DNA from: Rhynchopus euleeides
Lineage: Eukaryota; Euglenozoa; Diplonemea; Diplonemida; Diplonemidae
NCBI GenBank assembly: GCA_963210315.1
Contig: OY723261.1
Coordinates: forward strand, 1,984,001 to 2,048,000
Length of the DNA: 64,000 bases
Direction: 5' to 3'
The stretch's first letter is position 1. Each line of letters begins with the position of its first letter. Both the position numbers and the translations under genes were made by a program. The notes below the pieces were generated by a model that searched no databases, had not been told where the DNA came from, and worked only from the letters and a program-made list of their open reading frames with translations. Of the stretch, positions 11,255 through 22,023 are shown piece by piece.

Positions 11255-11962
11255 TTGCCCTTCGCCAAGCACACACGTTGCCCATCATATCTTCTCAGTG
11301 TGGGGTGGCGGCGAGAGTGAGGGGGGGGGGGAGGGGGAGGGAGGTGCTGTTGAAAAGAGAGTGTGATCGCTCTCGTTGGATTGGCTCCCGAGGTGGGGGT
11401 GTGTGTGTGTGTGGTGTAGAAAAACTCGCATCTTGAGGAACGAAGCAAAAAATATGGTGGCTCGGCTGTGGGGGGGGGGGGGGCGGGCGTGGGGAACCCA
11501 GAAGAGGGAGGGAGGGCGTGTGAGTCGAACCTCCGTATGGGGGGGGGGGGCGCTTGGCACTCTTGGAGCTCTCTGTGTGTTGACACTGCCCCGGTGAGGG
11601 CGTGTGTTTTCTCAAGCGGAGGGCAGCTCGCTTGGATCTGCACTTTAGAGCAGGAAGGCTCCTCCCCCGATTGGACATCAACCTGATGCTGTTGCTGCGA
11701 GTTCGCCGGGCCCCCCCTCGACCCCAACCACCACCCCCCGTCATAGTGACAGGGTCTCGGACACAACCTGTAGAATCGAGTGAAAGGAGATCAGCCTTGT
11801 GCCTTTTACTTTCTGCTTCACTCCCCCACCGCTTGGCCTGGTGGATTTTTCCAAAGCAAACCGATAGGGTTGGCGTGTCGTGTGGGGGGCGGGGGGTTCA
11901 CCCATCCCATCCCATCCCGTCACACTGCCGCCACCCCCACAGGGCGGTTGTTCCCGCGAGGG
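11255..11962. other. Intergenic spacer and 5' leader of the kinase gene
   Basis: G-runs occur at about 11320-11335, 11469-11482 and 11539-11550. A pyrimidine-rich tract at 11905-11940 ends in CCCCCACAG (AG at 11941-11942), 20 nt before the kinase ATG. I take this as a probable splice acceptor. No gene is seen. Confidence 0.5.
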
Positions 11963-13483
11963 ATGACGGCAATACACTCCGACCCATCTGTGCCGCACCC
12001 CGAAGGTGCGCCGCAGCAGCAGCAACAGCAGCACCCTGCCACCACCGACCCACCCGACACCGCACAGCCCACCCCACCACCCCCACCCGCCCCGCAGGGC
12101 GGCCGCCGCGCCCCACTGCCACCACCCGCCCCTGCCCCGCTGCCACAGTACGGGCCCGACAACCTGCTACCCGACCCCCCAAAAGCACCACCATACGAGA
12201 CAGCTGCCACCGCCACCGCATCCGCTTCTGCAAAGGGCTCGCCCCCCTCTGAAGGCCTCCCTTCTGACGGCTACTGCAGCAGCCCCCCTGGGGAGGCGGA
12301 GTGCGGGAGTGTGGAGGACTCGTCCCTCCGTGACGCGGATTTTGATGCGTTTGCATATCTGACGGGGCTCCTTTCCAGCGGGGTCTTTGGCGTGGACATC
12401 GGGGGCACGGCTGGCAAGGTTGCCTTCCTGCAGGACTACGCCGCCTCCAGCCACCCGGTCCGCCGCCAGTCCGCCTTCGGCCTCACCGGGCGACGCGCCG
12501 AAGCCCTCGAGCTCGACTGCCCAGAGCTCGGCGGGCGGATCCACTTCCTCAAATGGGCCACCAGCAGGGTAGGCCCCTTCTGCGACAGACTCCGCGAAGA
12601 GCGCATGCGGGTCGACGCCTCACCTCCCCCTTCGCCCTCCCCGGAGGGGCGCGGGGTGTCTCCCGGGCGGAGACCCTCGCAGGCACCTGCGCCGCTGAGC
12701 GACGTGTATGCCACTGGAGGTGGCGCCTTTAAATTCGAGGAGGCGCTCTCCAGCATCCTGGGGCTGGTATACCACAAGGTTGGCGAATTTGACTCCCTCG
12801 CCCTCGGGCTCCAGTTCCTCCTGAACAACCACCCGGAGACGGTCTACACAGTGCTGCCGGGTGGCGTGGAGGAGCCTGTGGAGGTTGATCCCGAGACGTG
12901 TTTCCCCTGCGCGGTTTGCAACATCGGCAGCGGTGTCAGCGTGCTCAAGATCCAGAAGGACGGGTCTTACGAAAGGCTTGGGGGGACCAGCATCGGGGGG
13001 TCGACCTTTCTCGGGCTCTGCAGGCTCACGACAGGCGCATCCAGCTTTGAAGAGTCGCTCAACCTCGCGAGGCAGGGGCGTGCCTCAGGGGTGGATACGA
13101 CTGTGAGTGATATCTATGGCGACACAGCAGCTGCGGTGCTGAACCTCCCAGGGGATGCCCCAGCGAGCTCCTTCGGGAAGCTTGTGGCAGGGGATCCAGC
13201 TCCAGCGGCGAAGGAGGATATCGCGGCGTCCCTCCTCTCGATGGTGACCCAGGCGATCCAGCAGATCGCGGTGGGGCTTGCGAAGAAGGGGAACTGCAAG
13301 ACCCTCTTCTTCACAGGGGGGTTTCTCAGGGGGAACGAGCTGTCGCAGAGGAACCTGGCGAGCTTTGCCAGGCTTGTTGGGGAGAAGGCGCTGTTCCTCC
13401 ACCACGCAGAGTATGCCGGTGCGCTGGGTTGCCTCACGAAGGCGGTGATGCGGAGGAGGATGCGGGAGGGCCGTGTCTTCTGA
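11963..13483 (+). CDS. PANK: Pantothenate kinase, eukaryotic type II (506 residues)
   Basis: The enzyme phosphorylates pantothenate with ATP, the first step of coenzyme A synthesis, normally in the cytosol or mitochondria. The acetate/sugar-kinase fold motifs of the PanK1-4 family appear in order: the ATP-binding DIGGT loop (145-149), TGGGAFKFEE (251-260) in which Glu259 aligns with the catalytic glutamate, NIGSGVSVL (320-328), GGTSIGGSTFLGLC (340-353), and a C-terminal FTGGFLRGNELS block. Residues 1-130 are a Gln- and Pro-rich, probably disordered extension. A Pro/Ser-rich insertion lies at about 217-245. The reading frame is open further upstream, but this ATG is the first after the AG acceptor at 11942. 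No intron is apparent. Confidence 0.9.
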   Translation: MTAIHSDPSVPHPEGAPQQQQQQHPATTDPPDTAQPTPPPPPAPQGGRRAPLPPPAPAPLPQYGPDNLLPDPPKAPPYETAATATASASAKGSPPSEGLPSDGYCSSPPGEAECGSVEDSSLRDADFDAFAYLTGLLSSGVFGVDIGGTAGKVAFLQDYAASSHPVRRQSAFGLTGRRAEALELDCPELGGRIHFLKWATSRVGPFCDRLREERMRVDASPPPSPSPEGRGVSPGRRPSQAPAPLSDVYATGGGAFKFEEALSSILGLVYHKVGEFDSLALGLQFLLNNHPETVYTVLPGGVEEPVEVDPETCFPCAVCNIGSGVSVLKIQKDGSYERLGGTSIGGSTFLGLCRLTTGASSFEESLNLARQGRASGVDTTVSDIYGDTAAAVLNLPGDAPASSFGKLVAGDPAPAAKEDIAASLLSMVTQAIQQIAVGLAKKGNCKTLFFTGGFLRGNELSQRNLASFARLVGEKALFLHHAEYAGALGCLTKAVMRRRMREGRVF

Positions 13484-15213
13484 TTTTGGATGTGTTTGTT
13501 CTGAAAAGGCAGAAGCTATAAAAAAAACAACAACGTGCTTTAAAGTTCTAACTATAAAGGACCCCGTGTCAGTTTTGGGGCACCCCATGCACCTATGCTT
13601 TGGTTGAGAGTGTTGTGTTGGTCATGGCATGCATGCTTTATGATGAGTGTGTCATTGTTTTCTTTGGAGTGTGTATTGAGGCAAAAGAATACCCCCTTTT
13701 CGGACATCGCACATCCCATCCCACATGACATGCTGGGGAGTTTTTCTGCGGGGTGAGTGAGGCGCTTTCTGGCTTGTCGCCCCTTCGCCCCCTTCCCCCC
13801 CGCCCCCCTCACACAGAACTCAATACATGCCGAGACCTACACTGTTTCTCGGGAAACCGCGACCCTGCATAAAAAGAGCATCAAGGGCGGGGATGGGTGA
13901 GGGAGGGTCGGTCTCTCTCTGCATCTTTGCTTTGCTTTTTTTTGCTCTGCTTTGCCACCCCCACCCCCACCCCTACCCACTCCCCATCTACCCACCTGCC
14001 TTACCCTTTCTCACACCTCACACCCGAAGCCTGGCCCGACAACAGGCGCAGTCGGCAGCAGTTATGTCCCCCAGCCCCTTCAGTCCCTCCAGCTCCTACC
14101 CACTCCCACACGTTAAAGCTTAGTTTCGTGGAGGAAGTTGAGTCGCACCGAGTGATCCCTGGTGCTGTCTCTCCTGTCCGACCCACCCGCCCGCCCGCCC
14201 TCCCCACTCGCGGTGCAACCGACTCTGCCGTTCCTCCAGCTGTGTTGTGTCATAGGTGAAGAGGGGCGAAATAATGAAAAAAAAGGTGCGCTTCACAAGC
14301 GGGCTGTGGCGCGTCGCCTGGCGCGGGCTCACTCCCTGGTGACGCGAGTGGGGTGGATGCGGGACTGACACCATTGCCCGAGAAGAACGAAAATTCGGGA
14401 GAACTCGTCCGACGGGGGTGATTATTTTTAAAAAGAACGTATGAGGCAGCGCCTTCTGGCAACACAGCCCGCAACGTCCCACTGCCCGGTCGTCTTGCCG
14501 CACGCCGGGCTGCTTGGGCACCTGACCGAGACCGAAGAGAGAGAACCGGACCAACCAGCGAAGAAGCTTTCCCGGAGAGGCAAGCAGAACTGATATCGAG
14601 TGTCCGCCCACACGCACAATCCCTTTGCTTGCCCTGATGTGGGGTGCACAAAAAATAGTTGTCGGGGCAGAATCGATGCCATACCACCCGCCCCTCCTTC
14701 CTCCCCCCTGCGCCCCCTCTCCTGCATTTCCCCCCCCAAAAAAAACAAAAACAACGCTTGCTTGTCACCGCTTGTCACCCCATCCTTGGCTCGCTGCGGA
14801 ACTGAGGAACGCCGCGACATTTTTCACATATCGCCACCCCCCCACAGGACACACACACGCCTCTCTGCTTGCAAAGAGAGCAACACACACTAGGGGGGAG
14901 GAGAGAGGGAGTGTAGGGGGGCAGTGGGCCCTCCCACCACCCCTCCCCCCCTTCCCCCCCCACAACGTCTCTGTCGTCGGGGAGAGAGAGAGAGGGGGGG
15001 GGGGAAGCCGTATTCTGTGATATTTTTTTCGGTTCTTTTGTTGTAACAAAAAGGTAACCCCTCCCCCCCCCCCCCCTCCCCCCCCCCTCTTGTGAGACAA
15101 AGCCTTTAGTGGAGGGGAGGGTGGTGGGGGGGTGGGGGGTGGGGGGTGGACAGCCAGCCTACCCACACCCACCACCACCCCCCACCCCCTCCATCTCCGC
15201 CCCCCGGTTGTGG
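13484..15213. other. Intergenic spacer between kinase and ATG4 genes
   Basis: No convincing gene was found. It contains short G/C homopolymers, a C-run with interspersed T at 15061-15087, GA runs near 14985-15003, and a pyrimidine-rich stretch at 15160-15205 just before the ATG4 start. Long overlapping frames on both strands here are composition artefacts. Confidence 0.5.
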
Positions 15214-16686
15214 ATGGGGGCTGCTGAGGAGGAGGCTTGGAATATGCCTGACATGGATTCCATCAAGAGTGCGATGTATAACAACGCCTACATGATCCGT
15301 ACTGCAATGTCTGACATGATGGAGGGGAGCATGTTTCCGAAGGGCGTGGAAGGGCCGATCCGGCTGATTGGGAACCAGGAGTTTTCCAGCGAGGAGGAAC
15401 CTGAGTTTTTGAGCTCGCTTGCAGCCTTCACCTGGTTTTCATATCGCCAGGGGTTCACGGGGATACCCGACATTTCATACGACACTGGCTGGGGGTGCGT
15501 GCACCGCGCAGGGCAGATGCTGCTGATGATCGCGTTGACACGGCACCTCGGATGCGACCGGGCCAAGCTCCTCTCCCACTTCCGCGATGTGCCCAGCGCA
15601 GGTTTTTCGATCCAAGCGATTGCCACGCACGGCAGGACATACGGAAAACAGCCCGGGCAGTGGTTTGCACCGTCGACCATCGCGCATGTCATCAAGGTAT
15701 GCCTGTCGAGCGGTTGGGGGATGGGGGGGTGGGGAGGTGCTCTGATGACAGCTGAAGAAGTTTTTAGTGCGTCTCATGTCTTTTTCTCGTCGTGCATTTT
15801 CCCCCCCAAAACAACAGGATCTCCTCGCTGAGCAGGTGGATCGTGGGTTCCTGCAGGCAGCCCCGTTGAGAACAGTCGTGGTGACGGATCAGCAGGTGAA
15901 GTGCAAACAGGTGCTCTCCCAGGCTGCGTCGTCGGGCATCCTGATGCTGATACCTTTTATGTTCGGCATCGACACTGTGAACGCGTCTAACGAGCGCCTG
16001 CTGCTGAGCATCCTCCACTCGCGCTACTGCGTCGGGATCCTGGGAGGGCGCCCACGCCACGCTCTGTACTTCATCGGGTCGAGGGCAAACCATCTCATCT
16101 ACCTTGATCCACACCGTGTGCAGCCTGCCTTCACTGAGCAGGCCAACATCGGTGTGCTGGAGGAGCCCAAGCGGCGTTCGGTCTGCACCACAGACATCGA
16201 TCCCTGCAGCCTCATTGCGTTCTACACGCGTGACACTCGCGAGACTGCGGTATGTGTTGGATGGTGGGGAAAGGCATTGTTTTTGTGCGTCACGCCCCAA
16301 CAAAAGGCAATGTGAATGCAACGCCCTTTTTCCGTTTTGCGGGTCGCCGAAACGGTTGCCAAAGACAAATTTTTGTCCGCAGGCATCTCTCTGCCCGCAA
16401 TTGGGGGGCAATCCTTCTCGCCACCACAACCTTATGCATACCCCCAAACCCACAGGAGCTGCTGCGGTTCCTCAAAGAGGCGCGGTTCGACACCGCAGGG
16501 TACCCCATCTTCGACATGAAGGGCTATGCCGCTATCCAGGACCAGGTGTCGCAGGCGACAGGCGTGCCCTCTGCACCGCCGGCCCCCCCTGGGATGATGC
16601 AGTCCGGAGGGCTTGCAGGCAGCAACCCTGCCCTCGATAGCCTTGCGAGCGTGAAGTATCCCAGCATACCGCTCCCGCTCAGCTGA
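15214..16686 (+). CDS. ATG4: Autophagy cysteine protease Atg4
   Basis: Three exons, 15214-15696, 15818-16249 and 16456-16686, join in phase 0 to give 381 residues, close to the usual Atg4 length. Atg4 cleaves the C-terminal tail of Atg8/LC3 so that it can be lipidated, and later delipidates it on autophagic membranes. The catalytic Cys95 lies in YDTGWGCVHRAGQMLL (89-104), and Asp258 and His260 lie in LGGRPRHALYFIG followed by LIYLDPH (254-260). Both are hallmark motifs of peptidase family C54. Donors are GTATGC and GTATGT; acceptors are AACAG and CACAG. The second in-frame ATG at 15244 is an alternative start if an AG near 15229 is used as acceptor. The C-terminal 40 residues are Pro/Ser-rich. 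Confidence 0.93.
15697..15817 (+). other. Intron 1 of ATG4
   Basis: AAG|GTATGC to ACAACAG|GAT. G-rich sequence follows the donor (15715-15738) and a C-run (15801-15807) precedes the acceptor. Confidence 0.85.
16250..16455 (+). other. Intron 2 of ATG4
   Basis: GCG|GTATGT to CCCACAG|GAG. The downstream exon continues an Atg4-like C-terminus (ELLRFLKEARFD). Confidence 0.85.
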
Positions 16687-17826
16687 CAAACCGCCTGTGG
16701 GCAGTGATTGGAGTGACTCCGACAGGTCTGAGGGGGGCGGGGGCGGCGGGCTGGGCTTCCTGCCCCCTCCCCTGCCAAGTCCACCGACACTTTCCAGAAA
16801 AGAGGCGCCCTTGTTTTGGGTGTTCAGACTGACAGAGTTCGATTTGATGGTTTCGACACCACCACCGCCAAACCCCTTCTCCCCCCACCCCTCTGCACCG
16901 CCTGTCTCGTGCATTTGATTGATGTGCTATCCCAAACACTGCTGTACACAACCATAGCCTGTGTGTGCCCTATCCTCTCTCTGTCTCTCTCTCTCTCACT
17001 GGGTCTCGGGTTCTGCTACCCAAGAAATTGCATGAGAAACACATGAAAAATCGTGTCTTTGTTATTAGGCCCATGTGCTTCCGTCAGAAAATGTGTGCAC
17101 ATTGAGGGCGGCCCTGCCTACAGCTACGGGATTTCCCCCGCAAATGCCAGGCTCTGCTGGTCAGCGCGTCGAGCCCCGGTTCATTCTCTCAGACAGGCTC
17201 GGCGATCGACCCGTGCGCCGCTGATCTGCGCTACACCCAACAGGCAGGTTGTTGTGGCGGCCAGTGGCTGTCTGGTGTTGTTTCCTCCTCCTCCTGGGGG
17301 GGTGAGGGGGGGATCCGAGGTTCCGAAGAAGTTTCCGAACAAATTAGACGCCCCTACCTGATCAGACAACTGTGGGCAGATAAAGAAGGCGATTTTCAGA
17401 TTACAAAAGAAAGACGTCTTCTGCCAAGTTTTGCGGTGCCAAGCCGGGGGGGGGGGGGGGGCGCAAGCCCCCTTGGGTTTTCAGTGTTTTTGCATGCCTC
17501 AACAAGGCCCCCTCCCCCCCCTTCCCACCACCCCACACACACTCCAATGCATCCCTTTTTGGGTTCCAAACAAACAAGTGTAAGGCGCGGCGAAGCTTGT
17601 CTACAGTTGAACCCCCCTCCCCCCCCCGCGAGTCCCCCCCCTCCACCCCACACACACACTCCAATGCATCCCTTTTTGTGCAATACCTATGCTCGGGCAA
17701 AAAAATGGCCGCTTCTTTCTTCTTCTTCTTCTTCTTCGCCCTTTCTGTGTATCTGTTTCCTTGGGGAGATCCTTGGGGAGAGAGGGGGGGGGGCAGTGTT
17801 GTTAGAAACCGAGTTTTAAACATTTT
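16687..17826. other. Intergenic spacer with microsatellites
   Basis: No gene was found. It holds a CT microsatellite at 16977-17000, a G-run at 17446-17461, an imperfect direct duplication (17500-17570 and 17612-17682, sharing CTCCAATGCATCCCTTTTTG), and a CTT repeat at 17713-17737. Confidence 0.5.
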
Positions 17827-18167
17827 ACCTGGGACCCCCCGTGTTTAAGTCCCCCCCCTGGAGGCGATTTTCGGCCGGGGGGGACTTAAACACGGGGGGG
17901 GCGGACCTAAACACAGGGGGGGCTTAAACACGGGGGTGGCACAGTGGAGACCAAGAAGACCTCTTCCTCTGCTGTCGTAGGGGGGTAATTCCGGTCCGGA
18001 TGGACTTTTGGCACCCCACTTTTCGACTCAGACAGCACCTGGAGGGCCTAGGGGCCACCTGATGACCCTCCAGACCAGCCCACCCCCGTGTTTAGGTCCC
18101 CCTGTGTTTAAGTCCCCCCCCTGCCAGACCCCCAGGGGGGGACTTAAACACGGGGGTAAGGGGGGGG

Positions 18168-18184
18168 CAGGGCTGTAAATAAGG
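18168..18184 (+). repeat. Left terminal inverted repeat of the hAT element
   Basis: CAGGGCTGTAAATAAGG. It is preceded by eight G residues. Confidence 0.88.
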
Positions 18185-18697
18185 TTTGGGGGTCAGGAGT
18201 CGGGAGTCGGGAGTCGGTTATTTACAGTCACCTAAGGTACCTGGGGTGGGGGGGTGGGGGGCGGGCGGTCTCAAACCCTACTCAATCCTGCGCGCATCCT
18301 GTAGTACTGTGGCTGCTTGGTGAGGCTAGCGCAGCAGATTCGACTTTGCTTCTCCGGACTCTTAGCACAATGACACGTACTCCACGAACAACAATGCTCT
18401 AGGGCAAACAAACCGCGCACGGCCGGGGTTGAGCTGCTTGGCTCCGTGCTGGCGGCAAACAAGGGGCTGTAGGTAAGTCTACCATTCACAGGGGGCAGCC
18501 CACGAACAAAAGGGGAGAGGGGAAAGGGGTCGCAGCGGCACTCAGAGAGGCAGTGATAGACTCCTCGGGCGCCATAACGCTGACAAAAGGGGGTCAGGGG
18601 AAGGAATAACAGCAAACCCGCAAAAAGGGGGAGGCGGTCGAACCCAGGAGCCGACCTCTCCAACCATATTTACACAACATGATGGGTAACACACAAT

Positions 18698-21670
18698 CTA
18701 ACTTTCCTCGTCGTCATCGTCGTCGTCCTCCTCATCCTCCTCATCCTCCTCGAGCTCCTCCAGTTCCTCCAGCTCGTCCTCCTCCTCTTCCTCGTCCTCC
18801 TCAGGTTCCTCCGCGAAGATGTCGATCTCAGACTGACGAAGTCGCTTGGCGATGTCGTGGAGCGGCTCACTCTCATCTTCGGCCTTGCGCTTCCTCCCAC
18901 CACCAGGTGCCCGCCGCTGTCTTTCAGCAAAGAATATGCGCATACCCCGGTGGATGAAATCCCGAGTGGCTTCCACATTATCGGGGTCGGGGCCGCAGCG
19001 CTTCACAAGCAGCTCGTCGCTCAGCTTCTCCACCCCTACTGTGCTGCGCTGGGCGGGTGTGCGGTTCCGGAGGATCCCGAGGTCCCCCTCGCATGCCGAG
19101 CTCGTCGGCGACGCCATGCAGAGTGCCCCGCGAATGGTACGGAGTGTGGGGAGGTAGTCGGGGCGGGAGCACAGCTCTTCCTGGCGTAGCTTCCAGAAGC
19201 TGGCAAAGGAGAGCTCTGCATCATCCCGAATCCGGCCCTCCTTGATGTACAGCCAGTGCTCCATAGCAGTCGATGTTGCCTCGGTGTTGTTCATGATGTA
19301 GTAGAGGCTTTCGAACTGCTCGTTTGCACTGCTGTCTGTGACACCGGTCGCGTATGCCACACCTGCCACGAGCGCTGCTGCATAGGAATGATCACAGAGG
19401 ATGCTCTTTGGGTGCAGCCCTTTGACCAGCTCGCCATGGCATCCAGGCCGCCAGTTCTTCTTCATCTCCCCGAATGCGCGGAGTTGGAGTTGAGCCTCAA
19501 GCAGGTAGGGGATCACATTGGCACCCCGTTCTGCGCGGTACTGAGCGACAAGCTGGGGGCGCTTTGCAAGTTCAAAAAACTTGCTGAAATACTCAAGCGC
19601 CCGCTTGAACTTTGCGCCCTGCAGCCTTGTCGCGAGCGCCCGACGGGCCCTGGTGCGGGCTCCCTTCTGTGAAGCAGTCTTGTTTTTGGAAGATGCAGCA
19701 CGGCTGTGAAGTTGGTCGTTTCGCAGATGAGTCACCCAGTGTTCGCGCATTTTTCCCGCCTTCCGCAACGAAGTACACCACTTTGCTTGCCAGCGGATCC
19801 GCCACGACCCGCATGGCTTGTACGCGCGCCCCCCTTTCTTCATGACAGCCCTTTTCAAGGTACGCCGCATCAGCCCCGATTGGCGAAAGATGGTCTGCAC
19901 AGCACGCACCGTATCACTGACGTACTTGAAATCAGGGTCAGTTTTCAACGGCTTTTCCACACAGTTCTGGATGCGATGGCCGACATCCTTGATGTAGAGG
20001 GATGGTGCACCGACTGCCTCCTCGATGCGACCATGCAGCCCCGTCTTCTGCCCCGAGATCGCACTTCCATCGTCTGCGATGATGCCGCACAGATGCTGGA
20101 TTTGAAGACCGTATTCATGAAGAAGAGATACTAACATGTCGAAGAGGGTTTTTCCACTCGCAGAGAGGTCCGCGTCATCACCGTCGGCCTGGTCCGCGTT
20201 CGCTGCTGCAGCTTCGATACTCACAAGCCCAAGACAGCGCTCTACAACACGGCAGTCGTCCGACACCCATCGCAGGCGGAACGTGTATGATTCTTCACCA
20301 CCAACCTCGCTGCCATCGAGGAGCAAAAACAGCGGCATGCCCTCCTGAACTGTTCGTGACACAGACGCGATGGACTCCGCAACGACCATGTTCTTCCACA
20401 CCTCTAACATCGCCGTGATGTGGGGGCGGTTGAGGTATTGGTTATTGGGAGGGAGTGGAACACCTTGAAGCCGCTCTGCTGCAAGCCCCGCAATGATCGA
20501 CGCATGCGGCCGCCCCCCCCGGATGTCCACGTACAACCGGGAGTGCCAGGCGAAGAGGCCGTGACGGAGCTCGTCGTTCGTCACTTCCTCCTCTTGCAGC
20601 TCGGGCACCACAATCGGCGCTCTGTCACGGCCAGGCGGAGATGAAGCTGCAACGGTTTGCAGCACAGACACAAGCGCAAGCGCTGCTGTGACACACATGC
20701 GCGCGGCAGGCCGGCGGTTCAGCAAAGCCTCACACGTCAGGTGGAAGTCACTCGTCTGGTGAGCCACCCGCGACTTTCTCTCATCACCAGGAGTGCGGTA
20801 TGGGACTCTCCCGTCGATGTAGAGCGTCTTGTTCTTCTGCTTCGGCTTCGCGATCAGCTTGCTGTCGACAGCAGTAACGCACACTCGGCAGTAGGCGTGG
20901 CCTTTCTTCTCGTAGAACGTCGGAGAGGGTGCCACCAGGACCGGGGCCTTCGGCCGAGCCCACGACAGAACAACCGGGGGGGGGGGGGTGGGCGCTGCGG
21001 CATTCCTCAGCCGGATGGCAAAGAAATGGCCCACGGGCCCCGTGGAGGGGATGAACACCACCGTCACTAAAGGCAGCCTGTGCTCATTGAGCAACAGCTG
21101 TGCACTTTGCGGCCCTGTTTCACGCATAAATGTGAGGACCCTGACAGGTGTGACGTGCCTCAGGGACCCCGCCCACCGCTCCACCTCGGTGTTCTTGAGG
21201 GGCACTGCCTCCTCGCCGTTGCGCAGCACGGTCGTGCGTGCGGCCACCTCTGCCGTGGAGAGTCCCATGGAACCTCCAGCAGTCGCCCACCATTCGGTCA
21301 GGGCGGACCGACTCGGCGCTTGCGGGGTCTTCCCGCGTGCGAGGTGGTCCGCGAAGAAGCACGCGACGTACCCGCACGACAGCGCCATGTTGGATGTCCC
21401 AGCCAACCCCCCATTCGCCCGCAGCGCCCCAAACGCTGCGAGCACCTCACTCACGGCAGCAGTATTTGGCTGTGAGTCAAACACTACTGCCTCTACCTGA
21501 GGCATGTTGTGTGTCGCAACAGTTGCGTGTGACGTATCTGTGTGGAGTGTGTGTGGGTGTGCACGTGTGCGCTGTGGTATGCTCAACCACCTGAAGGGGG
21601 CGGGAACACAACTCTTCTTGGAAGCTGCCAGAATCTGGCAAAAGGGGCGGGAAAGGGGCGCCGTATTCAC
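18698..21670 (-). CDS. hAT-family transposase with BED finger and N-terminal protease-like region
   Basis: The frame encodes 990 residues; a later ATG at 21505 (935 residues) is an equally good start. hAT transposases excise and insert the element by an RNase H-like DDE reaction in the nucleus. A BED-type zinc finger is formed by Cys271, Cys274, His304 and His310. The RNase H-like core shows LLLDGSE (Asp452), LCGIIADDGSAISGQKTG (Asp543/544, the family's DGA-N-SG block) and VGHRIQNCVEK (His575, Asn579). Near the C-terminus, ASPTSSACEGDLGILRNR matches the hAT dimerisation block. The protein ends in a long Glu/Asp tail. Residues about 56-250 contain SCGYVACFFADHL (Cys99) and GPVGHFFAIRLRN (His215), which resemble the Cys and His boxes of a papain-like protease; this is tentative. 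No stop or frameshift is seen, so it may be intact. Confidence 0.88.
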   Translation of the reverse strand: MNTAPLSRPFCQILAASKKSCVPAPFRWLSIPQRTRAHPHTLHTDTSHATVATHNMPQVEAVVFDSQPNTAAVSEVLAAFGALRANGGLAGTSNMALSCGYVACFFADHLARGKTPQAPSRSALTEWWATAGGSMGLSTAEVAARTTVLRNGEEAVPLKNTEVERWAGSLRHVTPVRVLTFMRETGPQSAQLLLNEHRLPLVTVVFIPSTGPVGHFFAIRLRNAAAPTPPPPVVLSWARPKAPVLVAPSPTFYEKKGHAYCRVCVTAVDSKLIAKPKQKNKTLYIDGRVPYRTPGDERKSRVAHQTSDFHLTCEALLNRRPAARMCVTAALALVSVLQTVAASSPPGRDRAPIVVPELQEEEVTNDELRHGLFAWHSRLYVDIRGGRPHASIIAGLAAERLQGVPLPPNNQYLNRPHITAMLEVWKNMVVAESIASVSRTVQEGMPLFLLLDGSEVGGEESYTFRLRWVSDDCRVVERCLGLVSIEAAAANADQADGDDADLSASGKTLFDMLVSLLHEYGLQIQHLCGIIADDGSAISGQKTGLHGRIEEAVGAPSLYIKDVGHRIQNCVEKPLKTDPDFKYVSDTVRAVQTIFRQSGLMRRTLKRAVMKKGGRAYKPCGSWRIRWQAKWCTSLRKAGKMREHWVTHLRNDQLHSRAASSKNKTASQKGARTRARRALATRLQGAKFKRALEYFSKFFELAKRPQLVAQYRAERGANVIPYLLEAQLQLRAFGEMKKNWRPGCHGELVKGLHPKSILCDHSYAAALVAGVAYATGVTDSSANEQFESLYYIMNNTEATSTAMEHWLYIKEGRIRDDAELSFASFWKLRQEELCSRPDYLPTLRTIRGALCMASPTSSACEGDLGILRNRTPAQRSTVGVEKLSDELLVKRCGPDPDNVEATRDFIHRGMRIFFAERQRRAPGGGRKRKAEDESEPLHDIAKRLRQSEIDIFAEEPEEDEEEEEDELEELEELEEDEEDEEDDDDDDEES

Positions 21671-21963
21671 AGCAGTGGTTTGGCAATGAACTCACCCCAG
21701 TTCAGAGACCGGTAATGAAGAAGATGACTGGGAGGCACACACCATGCCCCACCCAGCGGGACCCCCCCACACCCCCACCCACCCATCGGGACCCCCCTCC
21801 TCGGGTGTTCCAAAAACCCTTTCTTTTGAATATTTGGAGTCTGTGCGGATCGCAGTGGGGTCATTTTGGCCATGGGGTGCCTAATACTGCACATTCCCTA
21901 AGGGAAGCAAGGCAACCCTCCCAACCCCAAAAAATCCGGCCCGAGTCGGGAGTCGGGAGTCGG

Positions 21964-21980
21964 CCTTATTTACACCCCTG
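21964..21980 (-). repeat. Right terminal inverted repeat of the hAT element
   Basis: CCTTATTTACACCCCTG, the inverse complement of the left end with one mismatch. It is followed by nine G residues. Confidence 0.88.
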
Positions 21981-22023
21981 GGGGGGGGGACTTATACACG
22001 GGGGGTCCCAGGTAAACGTTTTA

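Larger units (their letters stand above)
18168..21980 (-). mobile_element. Apparently complete hAT-family DNA transposon
   Basis: The element is 3,813 bp. The left terminus CAGGGCTGTAAATAAGG (18168-18184) and right terminus CCTTATTTACACCCCTG (21964-21980) form a 17-bp inverted repeat with one mismatch, starting with the CAGGG typical of hAT elements. Eight G residues lie on each side (18160-18167, 21981-21988), consistent with an 8-bp duplication in a G-tract. The paralogous repeat at 26685-27051 preserves the unoccupied site. Subterminal GGGAGTCGGGAGTC repeats lie at about 18198-18222 and 21944-21962. A single large transposase frame fills most of the interior on the minus strand. Confidence 0.9.
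17827..22013. mobile_element. Foldback element C, copy 2 (split by the hAT transposon)
   Basis: The left end ACCTGGGACCCCCCGTGT and right end ACACGGGGGGTCCCAGGT (to 22013) are inverse complements. Internally, GTGTTTAAGTCCCC words alternate in both orientations. Without the hAT insertion (18168-21980 plus one target copy) it matches the inverse complement of 26685-27051 closely. It carries no gene of its own. Confidence 0.75.

Noticed and set aside
18600..18660. tRNA-like GGTTCGAC box on the minus strand (also one near 11520)
   Set aside because: Flanking bases cannot form the T-arm stem, and no matching acceptor, D-arm or anticodon arm is present.
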